This document shows positions 26,028 through 39,994 of a DNA stretch of 64,000 bases, in pieces; the first letter of the stretch is position 1, and each line of letters starts with the position of its first letter. Below the pieces are notes generated by a model. That model ran no database searches. It had not been told where the DNA came from and saw only the letters and a list, made by a program, of their open reading frames with translations. The stretch lies in contig CM072884.1 of the NCBI GenBank assembly GCA_037013685.1, positions 7,750,001-7,814,000 of the forward strand. Reading direction: 5' to 3'. The DNA is from Acridotheres tristis. Taxonomy: Eukaryota; Chordata; Aves; Passeriformes; Sturnidae. A program made the position numbers and the translations under genes.

Positions 26028-26071
26028 AAAAAAAACAAAAAAAAAAAAAACCAAACCCCCCCAAACAAACA
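26028..26071. repeat. A/C low-complexity tract
   Basis: Long A runs joined to CCAAACCCCCCC and CAAACAAAC units; same compositional class as the tract at 3,863-4,076. Confidence 0.85.
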
Positions 26072-27535
26072 AATTATAAATGAAAAGAAAAAATAAATTG
26101 ATTATATTCAAGGTAGAATTTTTTCACCAGAAATATTCTCCCTGCTGTCTCATTCTCTGCAGCTGTTTGTGTATTCTCTAGCATTACTCTTGATTCAAAA
26201 CCAGGGCTTATTGACTTTATGGTAACAAATTAAATGACTGGCCTTCTCTGTTAGACAGCTACAAAAAGGAAAATCAATTTTCCCTCACACTACATAATAC
26301 CTTCACACTCCTTAGGAGATTTTAGTGTGGACAAGTCTTTTAGCCCCTTGAAATATGTTCTTGGACATATTTGGTTTTGTTCTTGGTTTTGTTCTTCCCT
26401 AAGAATATCTATTTATTTTTTATACTGATTATTTCAGATCCCATTATGGTGTTTCTCTTAGGCAAATATATTAAGAGAGCATTAAAGCACTGTCTCATCT
26501 CAAGGTTGTTATTGAACACAGAGTTCTAATAGTCAAACCTCCCCAGTTATAGCAAAAGTACATGAAAGAGTTTTTCCATTTAAGAAATTATTTTTTTAAA
26601 TATGAGTTAGACAAAGTGGCATCCACATTCTTTTGTTTTGGATTTTTTTTTTTTTTTACAGCTTCATCACTCACTTATATTGTTTTTTGATTGATTTGCT
26701 ATTTATTGGCAGCTGCAGTATGTTTTCCTGTCTTTTGCATAGGTTTAATCCTGTGATGGAAATAATATGTTTGAAACTAATAATCATTGCTCTTTCAAGA
26801 ACAGCTTTAACATTTCTAGCTTTGAATAAGTTTTTGTTTTTTAAAATTTATAATAAATTTAAGTGGGTTTTACATGAAAAGGTTACCGAAATTAATGCTT
26901 ATAATGCGATATTCTTTAGATGCACAATAATTTAAACATGTTGCATTCAATATATGAGACAAGAATGCATTAAAAAATACCATTACTCTCCCTTAAAAAT
27001 AAAGACATCAATACAAACATGATGAATATAAATATGCATGATGTTAGAAAAATTTCAAAAAAATTAAAAAAAAATCAAAAAGAAAAGCCTGATAATGAAA
27101 GATTTTCTTCCTAACCCAGATGAAGTTGCAGTTCCTTGATCTTACAAATAACTAATAAATAAACAATTGCATTTGAAATTTTCCACATCAGCTACACAAT
27201 ATGAAAATAATTACCTATCTCTGAAGGGCTTGGCTAGAATTAGAATACATATTAGATTAATTTGTTTTCTTTCATTTTTATTATGTTTTCTATAGCTGAT
27301 TTGCAGTAAAATTACTATTCACTTCCTATGGAAAGAGAAAAGGTTTATTTCTTTTCCTCTTATTGAGAAATAGCCTTTTTTTAATGCAGCTACCTCCTCC
27401 ATGATGAAATATGAGCACAGGTATTTATAACCCCAAACACTGAACACCAGTCCTAGAAGAGAGCTGACAGAAGTGTTTTCCTAAATATTTTTTTTATAGT
27501 GACATTCCTGAAATTATATTTATACACTTTTTGCA

Positions 27536-27785
27536 AGGAGAAGAGAAGAGAAGAGAAGAGAAGAGAAGAGAAGAGAAGAGAAGAGAAGAGAAGAGAAGAG
27601 AAGAGAAGAGAAGAGAAGAGAAGAGAAGAGAAGAGAAGAGAAGAGAAAGAGAAGAGAAGAGAAGAGAGAAGAGAAGAGAAGAGAAGAGAAGAGAAGAGAA
27701 GAGAAGAGAAGAGAAGAGAAGAGAAGAGAAGAGAAGAGAAGAGAAGAGAAGAGAAGAGAAGAGAAGAGAAGAGAAGAGAAGAGAA
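27536..27785 (+). repeat. (AAGAG)n pentanucleotide array, about 48 units
   Basis: A pure-purine array on the plus strand. From 27,541 there are 21 perfect AAGAG units to 27,645, then one extra A, four more units (27,647-27,666), a 2-bp AG insertion, and 23 further units to 27,783. The two indels shift the phase and mark the array into three segments. It makes open frames in all phases on both strands (KRREE-type and LLFSS-type repeats); these are artefacts and not genes. The homopurine-homopyrimidine nature permits triplex (H-DNA) structure and length instability. Confidence 0.98.
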
Positions 27786-30223
27786 TGTTTATTTGGAATA
27801 TTTTTTTGTTCTGTTGTCACAACTTTTGCTGGTTAGTTATTCTGTAACTTGGGAAACTGAAGAAAAATGTTTTATCATAGGCAGCTTTTACAGCATCTTT
27901 TAAACCATCTGGTGATTTGAAGACTCTTCACTCCAAATGAACTATAAGTGTGGATTTTGCAACTGTGGGACGTTTCTACTACCTATTTGTGGGGAATTAA
28001 TGTTTCCTTTCTATACAACCTCTGTAGAACGGTGAAATCAAATTATCTCAGTTGCTTTCAATCCCTCTGTGTCCGTTAACCCCATAAAGCTCCTCTCTAC
28101 GTCTTGTACAAATAACATGAATATCTTTTTGTCACATTTGATGGGGAAAAGGAGTACCTATTTCTCAGTAGAAACCAGCCATTTTATGGCCTCTGCTAGA
28201 TTTCCTCCAAGCTCTTTACAACATATAAACACACACAAAATCACAATATTAAATTCTACTGTGTTAAGGTCTTTTTCTTTCTTATCTGTCTTATCCTTAG
28301 GATTAAAGTCCTGGGTAACACCAATATTTGCAGGTTTATTGCAAATGGTAAAGAAGAGTTGTACACAAGCCCTTTATGTGTTCTCTTTTTTTTAACTATC
28401 TTTCTCTAGTTTTCTCTTCCCTGTGCCCTTTATTAACACTGACAATAAAAGGAGGCAGAATCTTGTGATTAGTTTTTGCTATCCAACACAATTCAATCAT
28501 GGGATTTGTTGCATACCTGTGGTAGCTTGGGACTTCAAACAAGCAAGCAATTATAACTTCTTATTCACTGCACTTGCACAAGGTGAGATTTTCTTTAATT
28601 AGACAGAAGTGAACATGGAAAAAAAATATTGTTTGATTTATACAGATTTAATAAATGAGGTGTGCTCAGTGTGACACTAAATGGTTTTTTTATCTGAGTT
28701 CAAGGATTTTTCACCTTTATTGCTTAATCCTTATCAGCTCCAGAGGTGAGCACTGAAGAAATGTGATACAGTAAACAAACCAGGGTAGGTGAGATACAGG
28801 CAAACTTGCAATTTTTATAATTCTGTTGGCTGCTAAAACTTGAAAGGTGGACCCTGAGTTTTCCTCCCTTCGATAATATCCAGGGAGCATCTCAGCACGA
28901 CTTCTACCATAACACATGACTAGGTAATGCTGGAACTGATGGAGAAATTTTACTTTGTTTAACAGGGAACAATTGCACCAGGTAAAACTTATTCTGAAGA
29001 GCTTAGATGCTTTCTGAAATTGTTTAGTGCATAGTGTTACAATTTGCATGTCTATTTGCCACTCATGTTTATAATCTTATATTCAAAAATAAAGTCAGAC
29101 TTTACATTCTGCCCCATGAAAATAAAAATGCAGTCTTTTCAATAAATATTTTCACCAATTCCTGTTGTTCGAGCTTCAGAGAATTTATTGTTTGTGAGTA
29201 TTGTTTATGAATAAAAATACCTATCCAGGTGACTGAGGATTCAGCTTGTAGAAAATTCATCTCTAAGAGTCCATATCAACTTTCCAAAACAAAGGCACAT
29301 ATTTATTCCCTTTTTCTTCATACTCTGTATCAAAACTAATTACTGAAATGCCAAGTTTCTAAATTATCATTTGGATTTGATTATGTAGTTATCTCGCCAG
29401 CTTAGATGGCAAAGTTAGGAAGGGATTTTTTTAAACAGAAATGTAAAATAACTCAAATGTAATATCTTTGAATAAAGTTTAAATGCTTGGGTTTGGGTTT
29501 CTGACACTTCACTTCTTTAATTAATTTTATGTCAAAATATGTATATCTGAAAATATATATATTTACCTTGCAGCTTATACAGGCACTTTAGTCTGAAGGA
29601 AGGTTACATCACCCAATGCTGCAATTGAATTTGTAAACCCCACATAACTGAACTTTGGATTCAGTAGCCAGACCTGATAAACTCTTCAACAGCATAAAAA
29701 AGAAAAGACCAATTTAATGAAATAACAGCTTAGGTCTTTGATTAAGATTTGGAAACAAGTTTTCAAAAATTGGAAAAAAAACCAAACCAATTTATGCTTT
29801 TTGAAGTACATAGTTTCTAAGGTATCATTTAAAACTATTTAAAAGTCTGAAATGGTCATTGGGATTTGAAGGAGATTGCAAAGGCCACTGGTTTCTTCCT
29901 ACATGAAAGGCTTTAGTGAACAATACTTCCTTGGTTTAGGGAAAGTATTAAACTCAGCGTGTCATTTTGTTATTGCTATTAATTTTACAAGAAATACACC
30001 CCTGATACTTGTAACTTTTAGTGTTATTTTCAATTACAGGTGTACACATCGCAACAATGGGGTGAAAAATTAAAGAAATCTTCTTCTTTCCAGCAGATGA
30101 CAACAGAAAGGTTTTTATACATATTTCAACAGTTTCAAGTGAGGTAATATTGCATTGGGACCCTTATGATTAATTCATTAGAAGAATATATTTGAGATGA
30201 GAACTATGGAAGCCAGAATAAAT
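27786..30223. other. Unique AT-rich sequence without a recognised gene
   Basis: Frames of 108 to 110 codons at 28,069-28,395 (plus) and 28,717-29,049 (minus) have no recognised motif and base composition like the surroundings. No transposon or RNA gene seen. Confidence 0.4.
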
Positions 30224-30328
30224 GTTTTTCCTTTTTTTTTTTGTTTTTTTTTTGTTTGTTTGTTTGTTTTTGGTTTTTTTTTTTTGTTTGTTTGTTGGTT
30301 TGGTTTGGTTTTTTTTTTTTTTTTCCTT
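30224..30328. repeat. T/G-only low-complexity tract
   Basis: T runs broken by single or double G, with TTTG and GGTTT units; almost no A or C over about 100 bases. Confidence 0.9.
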
Positions 30329-33300
30329 TATTTTACTTGGTTAAATCACTTGGTTTTTAACTAAATTTTTAATTAAATAAAAAATAAATAAATAGTAAGA
30401 TCCTACTGTTAAAGTCTACAAGTTTCTGTGAAGTATTACTAGAAACCAATACTTTCTGTTTTCTTTGTGAGATTTGGGGGTACTTAACAAAGCCTGTATT
30501 GCTTTCAAAAATATACGATTACTTTTTGTGCTTTGTTTTTGTTTTTGTGGGGTTTGGTTTGGGTTTGTTTTTTTTTGGGGGGGGAGGCAGGCATAATAAA
30601 AATATTATTTTTTAATATTAAATCCTTTAAATAGATATATTTGGAAAAGCCTCTACACATTCAATATGAGTAGAAAATTAATTTCTATGGATGTAGAGTT
30701 AATTGAATATTTTACTATACTTTGCTTTAATAAGTATTTTTCTGGGAATACATCAAGGAATATATAATGCTCTTTACAGCTCAGCATGGATTTTCAATTT
30801 AATGATTTTCCTCTGGTTACGAGACTGTCTACTTTAAAATGATTAGTTTAGAAATGCAGTAATTCTTTGGGTTTAGCTCATTTTTGAATTACTATAGGGG
30901 TCCAAAGCACTATGTGATGCTTCAATTAAATATGTAAGATGGGACTGAATGCTCCTCATGCTGTTTCCAGGTTATTCAGAGGCATTTACCATGTAAGTCT
31001 TTTCATTCAGGCTGTTTTCAGAACTGAAATGTAACAACTGCTTTTCCTAGAACAACAATTTCCATATTGAGACGGATGATCTGCAGAATGTCAAGTGGAA
31101 TGGGACAGGAGGAGGAGGAGTCTGCAGAGCACATCCAACTCCTGCCCAAACACAAAATGCTGGAGGCTCAGTTCAGTGAAAATCTGAATGGTGCCCACTT
31201 GAAAAAAATTACAGTACTCCTTATTCAATCAGTCTCTAAGATATAAAGCTTCAATGGATGAAGAGTCAAATGGATCTTGTCACCTCTTCAGAATGAGTAC
31301 AGGGATGGAAAGGAGGGTTTGTGTACCAGCTCTGTGTTCCTCACCTGTATTTGAGCATCCATTGGGTGCCACCAGGAGATCTGTCCATTCTTCCATCAGC
31401 TTTGCAAACTGGGGCTTATGAGATGTTAAATGTGCTGCAGCAATTCCTGGATGAGCTCAGAAGAGAGTGGGGCTCCTTTAAGTGTGTATGTGCAGGGGGA
31501 AAGCAATTCTGCATCCAGCTATCACTGGAAGTTCAAATATGAGATTGTCGCAGTATGACTGAACTTTGCTTTCTGTACCTTTATCTTTAAAAATAAACTT
31601 TGAATGCTGGGCTTCCTGGTGGAGACAGAAGAAGAACTGCCTTTGATATAGAAAAGATGTATAAATCGTTCCATTAAGCCCAGTTTTAGGGTTAATTCAG
31701 ATGTGAAACATGCAGCTAAGTCTGACTTGATTAATTAAACATCCACTAATAAAGCAATGTCCTTACCTTGACCTCAACCAGGTAGGAAGTATTTGCAGAC
31801 CCCAAGCAGTTCTGCAGTTGGGAGCCACTCCTGCTACGTGCAGAACTCCCTGAGGAGGGGGTCTGAAGAGCACAGAGTGTTTTATTCTCCATCTGCAGGA
31901 GAAGGCTTCGTTAAACACTTGGAGCTTTCTTGCTGAAGGTACAGTGACCAGCATGTATCAACTCCTTACATGAGATTTTAATCAGAACAGTTGAAATTAA
32001 TACCCAGTTCCTGACACATTTCAGTGCTCTGTTTTTAGAAGTACATACTTAAGAGAAATCTGAGAATTTGTGGCTAAGGTTTTCTTCAGTTTGTCTTTAG
32101 CTTCCTTCTTTTTTATGATCCTTAAAATAATTATCAGCTCTTATTTTCTCATAGTAGAGGCTATACATTTTTTTGTTGATAGCTTTCCTACTATATATTT
32201 TAAAAGTGAGATGATTAAAACAGAGGTTCCTTTCCTGTGGATAGCAGCAGGAGCAATCCTACATTACCATTACATGTGGATTCCCTTTTTATGTGCTTAA
32301 AGTTTCTCTGGCACTACTGTCATGCATTTCATAGACTGATCCAGCCTTCCACGTTTGCCAAAAATGAGGCAATTAAAATGTTCTTATGAACAACTGGCAT
32401 AAGCTTGCAGAGTCTGGAGCGTTTGTGGCCTAGAAACCAGAGAGATGAGTTATTAATGAAATGAATCATTAGATAATAGTCTCCCATGAATTTTAAATGG
32501 AGTTTTCTAAAGTTCTCATGGGTAATAGGATGTGAAGTGACTTGTATTGACTTATAAAGAAAAATGCAAGGTGCTTTAGCAGAGAATTAGCTTAATAAGA
32601 GAATTAATTTTCTAAATACACCTCTCCAGAGTTAGTTTGCAATACCATTCTAGTCTAATTTCTGTTCTCACAGTTGATGTTTTTCTACAGAGCTGACACT
32701 CCTACCCTCATGACACTCTTATCATCAAATTGCAGCCTGAGTGGTGGTGCTGCAATTCGCCAAAGCAAATTTTCCCTCAGCTTTTAAGTGGGGACCAAGC
32801 GCTGCTCATCTTAGTTCAATTACAGCAATTACTGAAACAAGTGGGCTGACGGCTGAGGATTTTCATTTCACCTTCACATAGGCAAAGCCTTACATTCTCA
32901 AACACAAATAAAAAGAGTCATGATCTGGCCCAGAGGATCCATCCTCAGGAGAAAAATATGCAGGATTTAACTCTTGCATGAAACTCACCTTCACTTCCCT
33001 TGTCTGGCAGGTAGCATTGCTGTTTGTTGGTGAAATTCATGTTTCATATGATGCAACAATTTCAGAATGCCAAAGATAGCAAACTTCAACACTTGAGGCA
33101 AGTTTATTAGTAACAAGTCAAAATGCAGTTGATAGTGATAAAGAACTGTATTACAGAGATGCTTTAGAGGAAGCAAGTCTAAATGTGTCCTTTATTCTGA
33201 AAATCTAGGTGCTTTTTTGGTAGCATAAACTTCTTTCAATTCCACTGAATTTTGACATCATATTGCACAGAATTTCCCAGGAACATTTTTCCTACTCCTT

Positions 33301-34780
33301 TCTAAGAACGTGCATGCAGCATAGTACTGTATAATGAACAAAGTTTTCTAAAAGAAAATGTCCACGCTTTGATTTTCTTTTCTGTTCAATTCAATTTCTT
33401 CTCATAGGACTCAATCTTTTGAGGCAAAGTATTGTTCTCCACGGCTGATAAAGCAGTGCATATTAAATGAATAAGCCTATAAAGTCTTTATCTGGAGAAC
33501 TGTGTTGTTCTAACCTATAGATTTTCCTTTATGTTTCAGTTTCCTAACTCAGCTTTGGTTTCTACAGTGCCTTTCATAATGGAGATGAATGATTGTCTTA
33601 AAAAGGCTAAGTGAATGATTTGTTGATGGGAAAATTTATTTTGAGGATTTATGAACTATCATTGGATTTTATATTTAAGCTGCATCTTAGGAGAATAAAT
33701 GTAGTTTGTGATCACAGGTAATTACAGAAACCAGCAGAACACCAGAAACTGCCTTTTGCCCTCTCAGCTCTGAGAATCAAAATTTCCAACTCAAGGCAAT
33801 GTACAAAAAATGGTTTTGCTGATGAATTTGAACAGAACTAGAGCAGAGTCCTGCAGCCAGTTAGGTTAATAAGAAAAAATGTTATTACCTTTTTCCCCAA
33901 GGATGCCATTAATTTAACACTGGCAAGCTATCATTAGTGCTGTGTGAAATGACTAATTCTCCCTCAGGAGCTGCTCACATACAAGGTGAGGGGTTTTCCA
34001 TAAGTGTTCACAAGCCTGTGTGAATCATAGGTTAGACTTTCACTGCAAGTGCTAGGGAAAAGCTGCATGTGGATTGCTGCTTTTGCTTTCAGTCTTGTGA
34101 CCTTTAAAACACTTCAGAATTAAACCGTCAGGACTAACTTGAAAGAAAGAATCAAGCACCTTTAAATCTCTAAAAATTCTTGCTCTTTCTTGCTCCACTC
34201 TTACTTACTTGCATTTGTCTACCTCTAGAAGACCCTTTCCACTTTCCCACTTTATTTGTTTTCTTAGTCCAAAGTCTAAGCTTCTGTTTTTCAGCTTTAT
34301 TACACTGCTGCTTGTCCACATATTGTCTATGAAATACATGTAAAACTGATTTTTTAAAGATTCATCACCATAAAAACTCAAGTGCTGCAATTACTAGGCT
34401 AATGCCACTGGTGAAATCCAGAAAGGATTCAACATATTTTTTTACAGAGGAAGGTCAGAAGAATTCAACACTAACTGCCATTCCCCAAATTTCTTTAAAA
34501 GAGAAACAAAAAAAAGAAGAAAAAGCCCCTAAGTTGCATAATTCAACTTGCTTCAATCAGCAGCAAATAGTTGGAGGAAAAGAAGAAAGAAAAAACGAGC
34601 CTGTGTTCTAAAATGAGACCAACTGCCTGAAAAAATGTATGATTTACTCTTTACCCATGGTAAACAACCTGGCTTGTGGAAGTTAAGCTGGTAATTATAT
34701 GGCCATTTATTGGCAAAGTGGTTGAGGGAGAAAAAGAGATCTGAAAAAATTATTTACTTTTTGGATAAGAGTTGCTTTTT
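30329..34780. other. Unique sequence, possible conserved non-coding segments
   Basis: A second T/G patch with a G-run lies at about 30,530-30,590. The segment 32,745-32,900, which includes CAATTACAGCAATTACTG-type homeobox sites in moderately balanced composition, reads like ordinary vertebrate conserved non-coding DNA, but I cannot test this. No coding frame longer than 76 codons. Confidence 0.35.
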
Positions 34781-34853
34781 GGTGTGGGGTTTATTGTTGG
34801 TTTGGTTTGGGGTTTTATTTGTTTGTGGGGATTTTGTTTGGTTTTTTGTTACT
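34781..34853. repeat. T/G-rich low-complexity tract
   Basis: GGTTT and TTTG units with few other bases, resembling the tract at 57,870. Confidence 0.8.
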
Positions 34854-37500
34854 ATTTTGCTCTGTTGAGATGGTTTTGCAGTGTGGTTCTGTCTTGTTCT
34901 GTATGCAGGCAGTGACAAGGACATGCCATAATCATCTGGGGGCAGAGTGTCAGATGTTAGTAGGAATGACTTTGCCTTCCCTTGCTACTTTTCTATGTCA
35001 CTTAGCAGTAAAAACAAGCACTATGCTCTCAGTCTCCAAATTACCTGACACTATTTTGTAGAAACAGATTGATAAAAAGTACATCACAGTATTTGAAGAC
35101 TTTCAGTAGCTCTGATGCTGTGTTCCCAACTCATAATTATGCATTGTACTCTAGTCCTATTAGATTTTCAGTGTGTTGATGACACTGAACCAAATATTAA
35201 GAATAGTCTAGATTGCATCCAACTCTTGTTGAAAAAACAAGAGTAGCACTTTCAGTGAGAAACTGCCAACACCATAATTGGGGAAATAAAGCAAAACACA
35301 GTTAGAGGAAATGGGAGTGCTGCCAGTGGTTTCTGTAGAGCCAGAACATACCTCTGATGATCATAAAAACTTTAGGCATTTTTTAACTCCTGAATGTGCT
35401 GAAGACGGCAATACTTCCTGAGAAGGCTAGTAATAGAAATTATTATTGATTTAACTGACACTAGTTGACTTTTAATTCAATATTCCAAAATTATCACCAA
35501 TGACAATATTCATCAACTATTTAAAAAAAAAAAAAATCCACCCCTAAAATATTCTCTTGATGTTTAGGAGAGAGCCTTTTAAAACTTCTGACTTTTGATA
35601 ATATTTGACATTTATATTGCACTTCAGTTCTACTGTCCATACAGTTGTGTTGCTTCTATGCAGATGCAACTTCCAAACATTTGCATTTTAAAAGCTATTT
35701 TTTAAATCAGAAATAACAGTGGTAACTACAGGAACAGGATGGTAGAAGTCATTATATTATTAATATAAAGAGGGTTTTTTTTCTCACTCCTGCTAAGTTC
35801 ATAAAATTATAAAGTAATCTCCTACTGTTAAATAGAGTGAGAAAGAAATCATATGTATATAAATGAATAATTGTAAGTGCATCTTTATTCCACTGAATTA
35901 TGTCTTCAAAAGCATCTTATCAAACAGTGATTTTTAATTTTTAGAGGGGAAATAAAAAAAATCTCTCTATCTCTCACTCATTATTCTTTTCAATTCTTTC
36001 TTCCCTTTTATCTAAAATCCACTGCCATATGCTTATGGAGTAGGTCAGGGACTAGCATATCAATTTTCATGCCCAATATGCAATTTACTAATAAAACTTT
36101 GTGATTTTTTCATGAACCCTCCTACTTTTGCCATTCCTTTCAACCATGAGCATTTATGAATCTTGGGTGCTCCCTTCCCCCCTAAGGGTGGATGTCACAA
36201 GTAGAAATATTTTTGTCTTTATACGTGAATACGCGTGACAGCAAACATGTCATGGTAAGAGATGTGATCACCATGAAACAATATTTTTTTTTAAATCTAA
36301 TGCATAAAACCAAAATTCTTACCTCATCTAAATATATTTAAAGTTCATAAAAACAATTGCAAAACTAAGCCACGATTATTCTGTGATAATTCTGAATAAT
36401 TAAAATTGTGCAGATTCTGAGTTTCAGGTTTGCAGCACCAGGGACAGAATCATTTCTCCTGACAAATTTATCCTACATCTAGTGGCAGTGCTGGACCATT
36501 TAATGTGGATATGCTCCAGAAAAGCTCCAGAAACTCTGGATATGAGAGTAGGAATCCTGTAAAATCTTGTGAAAACATCTGGCAAATCTGTTGCAATACA
36601 TAATACACTTTATCTCTGAAAGTAGGAAATAGGAGCCAGGACTTGAAAAGCAATAATAAGAAGCATCATCAATCCAAATCAAGAAAGGAGATAATGCCAT
36701 AACAAGTTGCTGAGAGAGCCAAAGAAGAGTTTTACTTGAACTTTGTGCTAACACTTAGTCATTAACAAAATCTCCATCTGTAGAGTCCCCCACATCACAT
36801 AAACTCCTTCCCCATAGAGGATACACAACAAAATACTTGATGGTTTTCATAATCAGTATAATGAAATAGAAACAAAGGAAGCTGTAGCCATTCCTTAGAG
36901 GTTTAGCTTGTTGAATATGTGGGAAACGTTGATCCTTCCCTGTTGGAAGTGTACAAAAGCAAGTAGCTGGCACACTGAGGCTGTGCTAGATGTCTGGATT
37001 TACCACCTAGCACCCAGCTCAACACAGACTTGAAATACATGTCTCAACTCTGTGTGTGGATTGGCTTCTTGCATACCAGGCAAAACAGCCCACACTCGGG
37101 ACAACAAATCCAGGTTGTGCTTTTGCCAGGATAACAAAGATGGATTATATTTTTATTTTTTTTTACTGTCAGATACAAACCAAGAGAAGAAAGCACAGGT
37201 ATAATTCTAACTAATTTATGTCAGGGGGACCCTTCCTCATCCCCACCCTTCCAACCAAACTTCTCAAAGGAAACAAGTTCCAATTGCAAGTCGCTTTGAA
37301 TAATTTCACATTATTTAAGTCTTTTGGATATTGCTATTCAAGTCAACCCTTCTGTTGCTTGAATATCTTTCTGTAGAGTGACAGCTGCTTCTTGCAAGTG
37401 TGTGACTTTTTTTTTTTTCCCTGAAAAAAATCCAAAATGAAACAGCAAACCTTTTAATTAAAGCCCTGTTTAGTATAGTGAAAGAGAAATGACACATGTG
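34854..37500. other. Unique AT-rich sequence without a recognised gene
   Basis: A-run of 13 bases near 35,521-35,535. Overlapping minus-strand frames of 61 to 84 codons at 36,468-36,973 have no domain signature. Nothing else recognised. Confidence 0.4.
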
Positions 37501-38130
37501 AGAACTGATTACCTGGGGGACTGAGAGCTCAAAAAGGGGCAGAAAACACGCCTGAAGAGAGAGTGGAGATCACTTGTTCCTTCCTCTGGAAGATGCAGAA
37601 AGCTGAGAGGACTGGGAGTCCCTCATTTGAGAGATTTGGGATTTGCAGAGCCCGGGCACACCCGAATTCTGGAGGTGGTTGATCTGGTCTCTCTCACCCT
37701 GTACATTCTGGGAGACTGGTGCTGCTGCCTGCGTGCAGTCCTGCTCTAAAGAGGGAGGGGAGATGCTGGAGTTGTGCTGCTTCACCCCCCTCTCCCTTTT
37801 CCCACCCCCAGGCAGTGAAAAGGGGAAACCTGCCTCCTGCCTGCCCCCAGTGCAATTCCCACAGGTGGTCCCAGGTCCCAGCAGTTCCAAAGGATCACTC
37901 TGATGATTGGTGTCCTCATAGACCATGCTACTGGGTCTCGCCAGATCAGGACAATGTCCATTTGCTTTCACCTATCTGGAAGCAAAAATATTTTCATATT
38001 CATTTTCTTGTAGGGAAATACATTTTTATGTGTAGGAACACCCCTGCAATGGAAGGCTGCTTTTGGGATGGTTTCAGCTGGTGTGCATTTGGTCAAAGCC
38101 AAGTGGAGGATTGTTGTGGATTATAAATGC
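37501..38130. other. GC-richer block of unknown origin
   Basis: Composition rises sharply, with C- and G-runs (about 37,780-37,860) in a surrounding AT-rich desert. Frames are open on both strands: 133 codons on minus (37,570-37,971) and 86 and 135 codons on plus, the latter rich in P, S, C and W. Because opposing frames are open at once and none shows a domain, they are not called as genes. The wording, such as CTGCTCTAAAGAGGGAGGGG, is of the kind found in avian LTR U3 regions, so a decayed LTR is the leading guess; an unrecognised exon with UTR is the alternative. Confidence 0.3.
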
Positions 38131-39994
38131 AAGTGAAAAGGGCAAAGAACACAGAAATAATAGATCACATTTTTAAGATCATCTGCTCATTCCTGTGACA
38201 ACATTGTTTTCTCTTGTGTCATGATACTTCCTCCAATATTTATTAGGAGATTTCAACCAACATGAAGGATTTTGTTATGCTAAGAGCAATTGTTAATAAA
38301 GGGTCCTATAATCTATCTCAGTGTGTATTTAAAATAACTCTATAATTACAGTTGATGAGAAAGATTGCTAAACATCTTTGTCCTGTAGAACTTCAGTCAA
38401 TTGTCTTAAAAATGCAAACTGACTCCCAGGGTATCTGGGGAGCAAACTGAAAGGCTTAAGCTTCTTTGTTCAAAACAATTCTTCAGAAAGCAACAAAAGA
38501 CTTGCCCAGTCAAGTCATAGATCAGTAATGGCATCTCTTTCTGTAGTTTTAGCATCATGTATCTGTTGCCTGTAGTAGTTAATCTGATTGATTATCTTGC
38601 TACATTCTGAACCTCACGAATTTTGCATACTAAGATATTACTAGAATTCTAGTAAAGGGTTATTTTATTTTTTTTCCTGAGGGAGGATGATGATGTGGGT
38701 AACTGTGCATTAAAAAGTTTATCATAAGCAAACTAACTGCCTGTGAAATATTACTGAGAGCATACTAACCAAACTGGGGTTTGTATGGGTAATACCTTGT
38801 GAAAACCTTAGCTCTAATGTGATCTGGTCAATTCCCCTATAGCCTGCCAATTTCCAGTCACAGGCAATGAAAGTGAACCTCTTGGTTCAGAGACAAACAC
38901 TGCAGACCCAAAAATATTTTGTCTTCATTTAAACCTTAATCCATTTAAATGGAATCTGCTCTGTAACAGTAGCATTAAATCACACAATCGAGAATAGTGT
39001 TAACAACAGGACATTATCTTTTATTGAGGGCAAGCAGCAGGGGTGCTGCTAATGAGGACATCACCAATTTATCAGCTAAAGGTCAACCTAAAAGGATTCC
39101 TGCCCTCTGCCTGTCCCCCGCCCCAATGTTTTTTTCACTCTATGCTCTTCTGTCTGGACCTTCAATCATTTTTATCAATCATACTGTGCTACGACAGAAG
39201 ACATCTTAATGCAAAATCTGCATTATATTTGCAAGTACAGATTTGATTAACTGGGAAATCCTGTTTTCCTCCTCCTATTTTAATATCCTTCCATTTTTCA
39301 TAAAGTTCCTGGTCATTTTAAAATCTTAACACAAAAGAAATCTTTGATGGTATGAATTTCTTGGTGACTGGTAGGTTTTACTGGAATAAAACTTGGAAAA
39401 GGACTCGCTATCATTCATGTATTAAGTGGTTATCGAAGACAAGAGCTTTTTAAATCAGTATTGAAAATTACAGGTGTATATCTTCAAAAGGCTTCTTGAT
39501 TGCAAAAATATGAAATAAGTAAGATATAACTCATTGCCTACAGTGGTATGTTAAAAATTAGATCAATTAAATCACAACTTATCCCACACTAAAATCAAAT
39601 TTAGATTTTATTATAAGAAGTTAATTACTTTTCCCCTTCTCAAGCTTGTGCCACACATTGGCTATAACATGGTATCCAGAAAGATTTTTTCTCTTTCTTT
39701 AGTGGAGTTGTCAAACTCACATGGTTCCTTTCCACAGGAGCTGTCTGGTGTGGTGTGGCTTTGCACTTCCCAAGGAATGAGACCTTGAGGATCAACTAAA
39801 AGAAACAGCATGTTTTCCTGCACCTCACTGAGAAGCTGCATATGAGGCACTTTATTGGTGATATTTTTACTTTTCCTAATTTTGTAGCTTGCTTTAATCC
39901 ATTAAAAGCTCAAGTCTTCATCTTTATTCTTGTATCACTTTTTTTTTTTCTTTGTCATTTCACCATATATGGATTAGTACCTTAGGGACAACAA
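38131..39994. other. Unique AT-rich sequence without a recognised gene
   Basis: Nothing recognisable as a gene, promoter or mobile element; short frames only. Confidence 0.45.

Larger units (their letters stand above)
20306..27535. other. Long AT-rich stretch without a recognised gene
   Basis: I see no exon, RNA gene or well-preserved transposon here. Notable small items: TTTG repeats plus poly-T at 21,111-21,149; a 13-bp direct repeat AAATGTGTGCTTT at 22,677 and 22,701 (period 24); an A/C-rich tract at 26,028-26,071; a perfect 12-bp tandem doublet TTGGTTTTGTTC at 26,371-26,394. A frame of 100 codons at 26,633-26,935 is rich in F, I and L because of AT content and is not supported as a gene. 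Confidence 0.4.

Noticed and set aside
27494..27903. Frames of 101-134 codons encoding KRREE or LLFSS repeats
   Set aside because: They are translations of the AAGAG microsatellite in different frames and strands.
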